NCBI GenBank assembly: GCA_020062665.1
Contig: JAGUVW010000072.1
Span: 1-64,000, forward strand
Origin: Pseudomonadales bacterium
GTDB taxonomy: Bacteria; Pseudomonadota; Gammaproteobacteria; Pseudomonadales; Ketobacteraceae
Direction: 5' to 3'
DNA: 64,000 bases
Made by a program: the position numbers and the translations under genes. Below, piece after piece: positions 62,201 to 64,000 of this stretch (its first letter is position 1; every line of letters begins with the position of its first letter). The notes beneath the pieces were generated by a model. That model was not told the DNA's origin, ran no database searches, and saw only the letters and a program-made list of their open reading frames with translations.

Positions 62201-62392
62201 TTTGGTGTGCTGCCGCTGGCGATCAGCAGTGGTGCCGGCGCCGCCAGCCGTCAGGCCATCGGTACCGGCGTAATGGGCGGCATGATTGCCGCCACGGTGC
62301 TGGCGGTGATTTTCGTGCCGGTGTTCTTTGTGGTGGTGCGGCAGCTGTTTGCCGGCAAGCGGGTGAATCCGCTGGTAAACGGTGAGGCTTGA
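59270..62392 (+). CDS. RND multidrug efflux transporter (MexB/AcrB type)
   Basis: The product is 1040 residues. The proton-relay Asp pair D407-D408 (GILVDDAIVVVENVERIM) and Lys935 (LSAKNAILIVEFAKELQ) are intact, matching AcrB D407/D408 and K940. Start MARFFIDRPIFAWVIALLILLGG is the HAE1 signature. It exchanges protons for drugs, solvents or lipid-like compounds as a trimer in the inner membrane. No OprM/TolC-type gene follows, so an unlinked channel is needed. The stop is 6 bases from the converging gene at 62399. Confidence 0.96.
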   Translation: MARFFIDRPIFAWVIALLILLGGTLSVRQLPVAQYPNIAPPSIAVTAAYPGASAQTLEETVTAVIEQELNGIEGLLYMNSNSSSDGSATITAYFASGTNVDVALVEVNNRVKRVEARLPEDVRRQGVRVDKATRNFLLIATISSSDGSMDSTALGDYANTRILDQLRRVKGVGEAQVFGTEYAMRVWLDPVKLTAFSLLPADIVRAIQSQNVQVSAGEIGALPAVLGQQLNATIVTDSRLSTPEQFGEVLLKANPDGSSVRLQDVARIELAGASYARAAFINGQPAAPLAIKLSPSGNAVETARLVRERMAQLAQFFPEGMQWDVPYDTSDFVEISIREVVKTLLEAVLLVFLVMLVFLQNFRATLIPTLVVPVALMGTFIGMQLFGFSINVLTLFGLVLAIGILVDDAIVVVENVERIMHEEHLSPKEATRKAMGQITGAIVGITTVLVAVFVPMAFFAGSVGNIYRQFSLALIVSILFSAFLALSLTPALCATLLKRHEGEGPRKGFYGWFNRMFNRTTDFYERGVHHVLRRTVRYFLIFVVLVGGVTWFALRLPTAFIPEEDQGYFITIVQLPAGATQQRTLDVLRQMENYFLKEEPNVSKMVTVAGFSFFGAGQNNGIAFVRLKPWHERPNPDQHVKAVVARAFDHLSQIKDAVIFPLNPPSIPELGTATGFEFQLQDIGGHGHQRLVEARNQLLGLASKHPALKAVRPEGLEDTPQLDVQIDRAKASALGIAIADINSTLSVTMGSAYANDFVRGGRVQKVIVQADAPARMLPEDILKLRVRNNRGDMVPFSAFATVTWKMGSPRLERFNGLPAMKIGGQAAPGHSSGEAMTVMEELAAQLPEGFAFEWSGVSLEERISGDQAPALFMLSLLVVFLCLAALYESWSIPVAVMLVVPLGVLGALAAVYLRGMPNDVYFKVGLITIIGLSAKNAILIVEFAKELQEQGKGVIAATVEACRLRFRPILMTSLAFTFGVLPLAISSGAGAASRQAIGTGVMGGMIAATVLAVIFVPVFFVVVRQLFAGKRVNPLVNGEA

Positions 62393-62398
62393 GCGGCC

Positions 62399-62998
62399 TC
62401 ACCGCAGCAGCCACACCAGTCCCGCTGTCACGCCCATTTCCTCCAGATCGAAGGGACGGCGGGAATCTTCAAAATAGTCCTGCCGCACGCGATACGTGAA
62501 GCCCAGATCCAGCAGCAGTTCAGGCGCGGCAGCATAACTCACACCTGCTTCCAGGTAGTAACCAATGCCTTCTTCGATCTCCTCGATTTCGCCGCCGGGC
62601 TTCAGGCCAAAAAATTCCTCGGCAAAATCGATTTCCGAGCGGTAGTAAAGCAGTCCGCCGCGGCCATACAGCGACCATGCACCAATCGCCTGACTCTGCA
62701 GGCGCACGCCGCCATAGAAATCGTCGCTGGTGATGTCGATGCTGTAGGTACCCTGATTGTCGGCGCCTTCTTCTTCGGTGGAGGTGGAATGGGCGTAGCC
62801 CAGCTCGAACGCAAGGTGGGGATTGAAACGCAGCTGGCCGAAGAGTTCGCCACGCAGGTTGGCATCAAGGTCAGACCCCGAGCCCGCATCGTTGGCCACA
62901 TACGCCAGATGGGCGCCCACACCGGTGCCGGCCGGTTGCGCCTGCAGTGGTGTGATGCTCAGGAGGGCCAGCGGAAATACAGCAATAAAACGTTTCAT
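62399..62998 (-). CDS. Small outer-membrane beta-barrel protein
   Basis: The product is 199 residues with a signal peptide (ITPLQA/QPAGTG). Alternating strands (GELFGQLRFNPHLAFELGYAHS in part, DDFYGGVRLQSQAIGAWSLYGRGG in part, LEAGVSYAAAPELLLDLGFTYRV in part) and a C-terminal GVTAGLVWLL end fit an 8-stranded barrel of the OMP_b-brl/OmpW-like class. The ATG at 62998 follows AGGGGC at the right spacing. It is likely cotranscribed with the lipoprotein upstream (14-base gap). It is not a TolC-type channel. Confidence 0.82.
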   Translation of the reverse strand: MKRFIAVFPLALLSITPLQAQPAGTGVGAHLAYVANDAGSGSDLDANLRGELFGQLRFNPHLAFELGYAHSTSTEEEGADNQGTYSIDITSDDFYGGVRLQSQAIGAWSLYGRGGLLYYRSEIDFAEEFFGLKPGGEIEEIEEGIGYYLEAGVSYAAAPELLLDLGFTYRVRQDYFEDSRRPFDLEEMGVTAGLVWLLR

Positions 62999-63012
62999 GA
63001 AGGGGCCTCGGC

Positions 63013-63942
63013 TCAAGGGGGATCAAAACGGAAACGCACGGTGTCGCTGGTACTGCCAATCACAAAGCCACCCGCCACGTTCTGCGGCAACGGATAGCCG
63101 ATCTCGCGAAACACCGTCAGATCCACATCACAGTGCTGCACGACAAACGTTGCCAGCGGCACATTGCTTACACTCACCAGGCCGTAGCTGTAATACTCCA
63201 GCAGCGCCACCGTAATCAGTGTGGACACTTCGTGCACGAAGGTCGCCACTGCATTGATGATGTTGGTGTTAGGGATGATGTCATTCACCTGCAACGTGAA
63301 GGTGCCGGCGCCATCCACATTGCCCAGCACATTGAAGCGCGGATAGCGGTAGCTGCGGCCACTGGCATCGACACAGGTCACCACCGCGTTGCTGGTCATC
63401 TGCTGGCCGTTGCCCGGTGTCCAGGTCAGCACGATGTTGTCACTGCGCGAGGCATAAGTGGCATTGCGGGCCGAGGTGATTTGCAGCGGCGCCGGGATGA
63501 GGATTTCACCACTGTAGCCCACCAGATCGGGATTGGGGCCGGGATCAATCAGCAGTTCATCCACCGGATACCAGCGATCCTCCCGCGCGCGTATCGGATC
63601 GTATTCGGTGCTCAGCGTCACCGGATCGGTGGGGCCGGCGACAGCCAGTCGGCCCAGATAATCGCCGCTGAGGTTTTCCAGGGATTTCAGCACCGCTTCA
63701 TCCACTGTCGAGCGCGCCATGAAAAAATCACCGCCCACCAGGGGCTGGCGCTGCGCATTTTTAAAAATGGTGGCGGCAGCATCGGCATTGGTCGCATCCC
63801 GCGGCAGATTCACCTGCAGGCCCACGGAAATACCGGTTTGCGAAATGGGATCGCGCAGTTCGTCCTGCTTGCCGGTGCCACCGCAGGCCGCCAGCAGCAG
63901 GCCAACGCCCAGCAGGGTGCCGACGCGAATGGGAGAAGTCAT
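63013..63942 (-). CDS. Hypothetical lipoprotein
   Basis: The product is 309 residues. The lipobox LLAACGG gives Cys20. The mature part is beta-rich, with DDIPNTNIINAVATFVHEVSTL-like strands (about 225-245) and a likely disulfide (TCVDAS and HCDVD). I do not recognise a family. It lies upstream of the barrel-protein gene on the same strand, which suggests a lipoprotein/barrel pair in the outer membrane. Its promoter is probably in the last 58 bases of the window. Confidence 0.7.
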   Translation of the reverse strand: MTSPIRVGTLLGVGLLLAACGGTGKQDELRDPISQTGISVGLQVNLPRDATNADAAATIFKNAQRQPLVGGDFFMARSTVDEAVLKSLENLSGDYLGRLAVAGPTDPVTLSTEYDPIRAREDRWYPVDELLIDPGPNPDLVGYSGEILIPAPLQITSARNATYASRSDNIVLTWTPGNGQQMTSNAVVTCVDASGRSYRYPRFNVLGNVDGAGTFTLQVNDIIPNTNIINAVATFVHEVSTLITVALLEYYSYGLVSVSNVPLATFVVQHCDVDLTVFREIGYPLPQNVAGGFVIGSTSDTVRFRFDPP

Positions 63943-64000
63943 GGTGTCCTCGTGATGGGAAGGGAGAAATTGAAAGGCGGCGCCATTGTTTCACAGATCG

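Noticed and set aside
62399-62998. The missing outer-membrane channel of the RND pump
   Set aside because: It is only 199 residues, on the opposite strand, and an 8-stranded barrel type, not a TolC-like trimeric channel.

Overview
The window is GC-rich chromosomal DNA from a gammaproteobacterium, most likely of the Pseudomonadales/Oceanospirillales (Pseudomonas- or Alcanivorax-like) group. The basis is the order HU-like protein, rubredoxin, ubiC, ubiA, phoB, phoR, phoU, pstB, pstA, pstC, pstS, which follows the arrangement known from Pseudomonas, together with the enlarged PstC/PstA proteins typical of that lineage. No species can be named from the sequence alone. I found no rRNA, tRNA, CRISPR array or intact insertion sequence.

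Layout. 1-648: the 3' part of rsmD. 755-2143: a YbaK-like/HDOD signalling protein. 2207-4193: a lipocalin and a DUF4397 lipoprotein. 4351-8494: a sensor kinase facing its probable response regulator tail-to-tail; the regulator lies at the end of an operon with a dicarboxylate/glutamate-type symporter. 8639-12687: small housekeeping genes (HU-like protein, DbpA helicase, rubredoxin, UbiC and UbiA of ubiquinone synthesis). 12784-27577: a large phosphate region with phoB-phoR followed by two complete Pst systems. The first, pstSCAB-phoU, is on the + strand and has ordinary-sized permeases. The second, pstSCAB-phoU, is on the - strand with extended PstC and PstA. They converge on yajQ and a DUF4124-like gene. 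Putative Pho boxes built of 11-bp units precede phoB and both pstS genes, and a hairpin separates pstS from pstC in both operons.

27812-33768: a TRAP transporter (two permeases on +, binding protein on -), an acyl-CoA thioesterase, a long inverted repeat and uvrD. 34110-41971: envelope genes, namely the DUF1302/DUF1329 pair, a secreted coiled-coil protein with a hydrolase-like elbow that lacks its serine, and several proteins of unknown function. 42219-46320: an iron-dependent alcohol dehydrogenase, a hotdog thioesterase, a JmjC/cupin protein and an aldehyde dehydrogenase, suggestive of alcohol/aldehyde and acyl-CoA metabolism.

46464-55990 is the main accessory locus: a two-partner secretion system with a TpsB transporter and a 2348-residue CdiA-like TpsA. 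TpsA ends in a small DUF4258-like putative toxin domain. An overlapping small gene, the candidate immunity gene, follows, and then a decayed duplicate of an internal piece of tpsA. Base composition falls in the toxin/immunity tip, as expected of an exchangeable cassette. 55991-63942: lipoproteins, a TetR-type repressor with a palindromic operator, an RND efflux adaptor/pump pair without its own outer-membrane channel, an outer-membrane beta-barrel protein and a further lipoprotein.

The strongest candidates for something less described are the TpsA toxin/immunity tip with its remnant, the duplicated tail-to-tail Pst systems, the serine-less hydrolase-like coiled-coil protein, the 29-bp-arm inverted repeat, and the tiny hydrophobic ORF coupled to dbpA.
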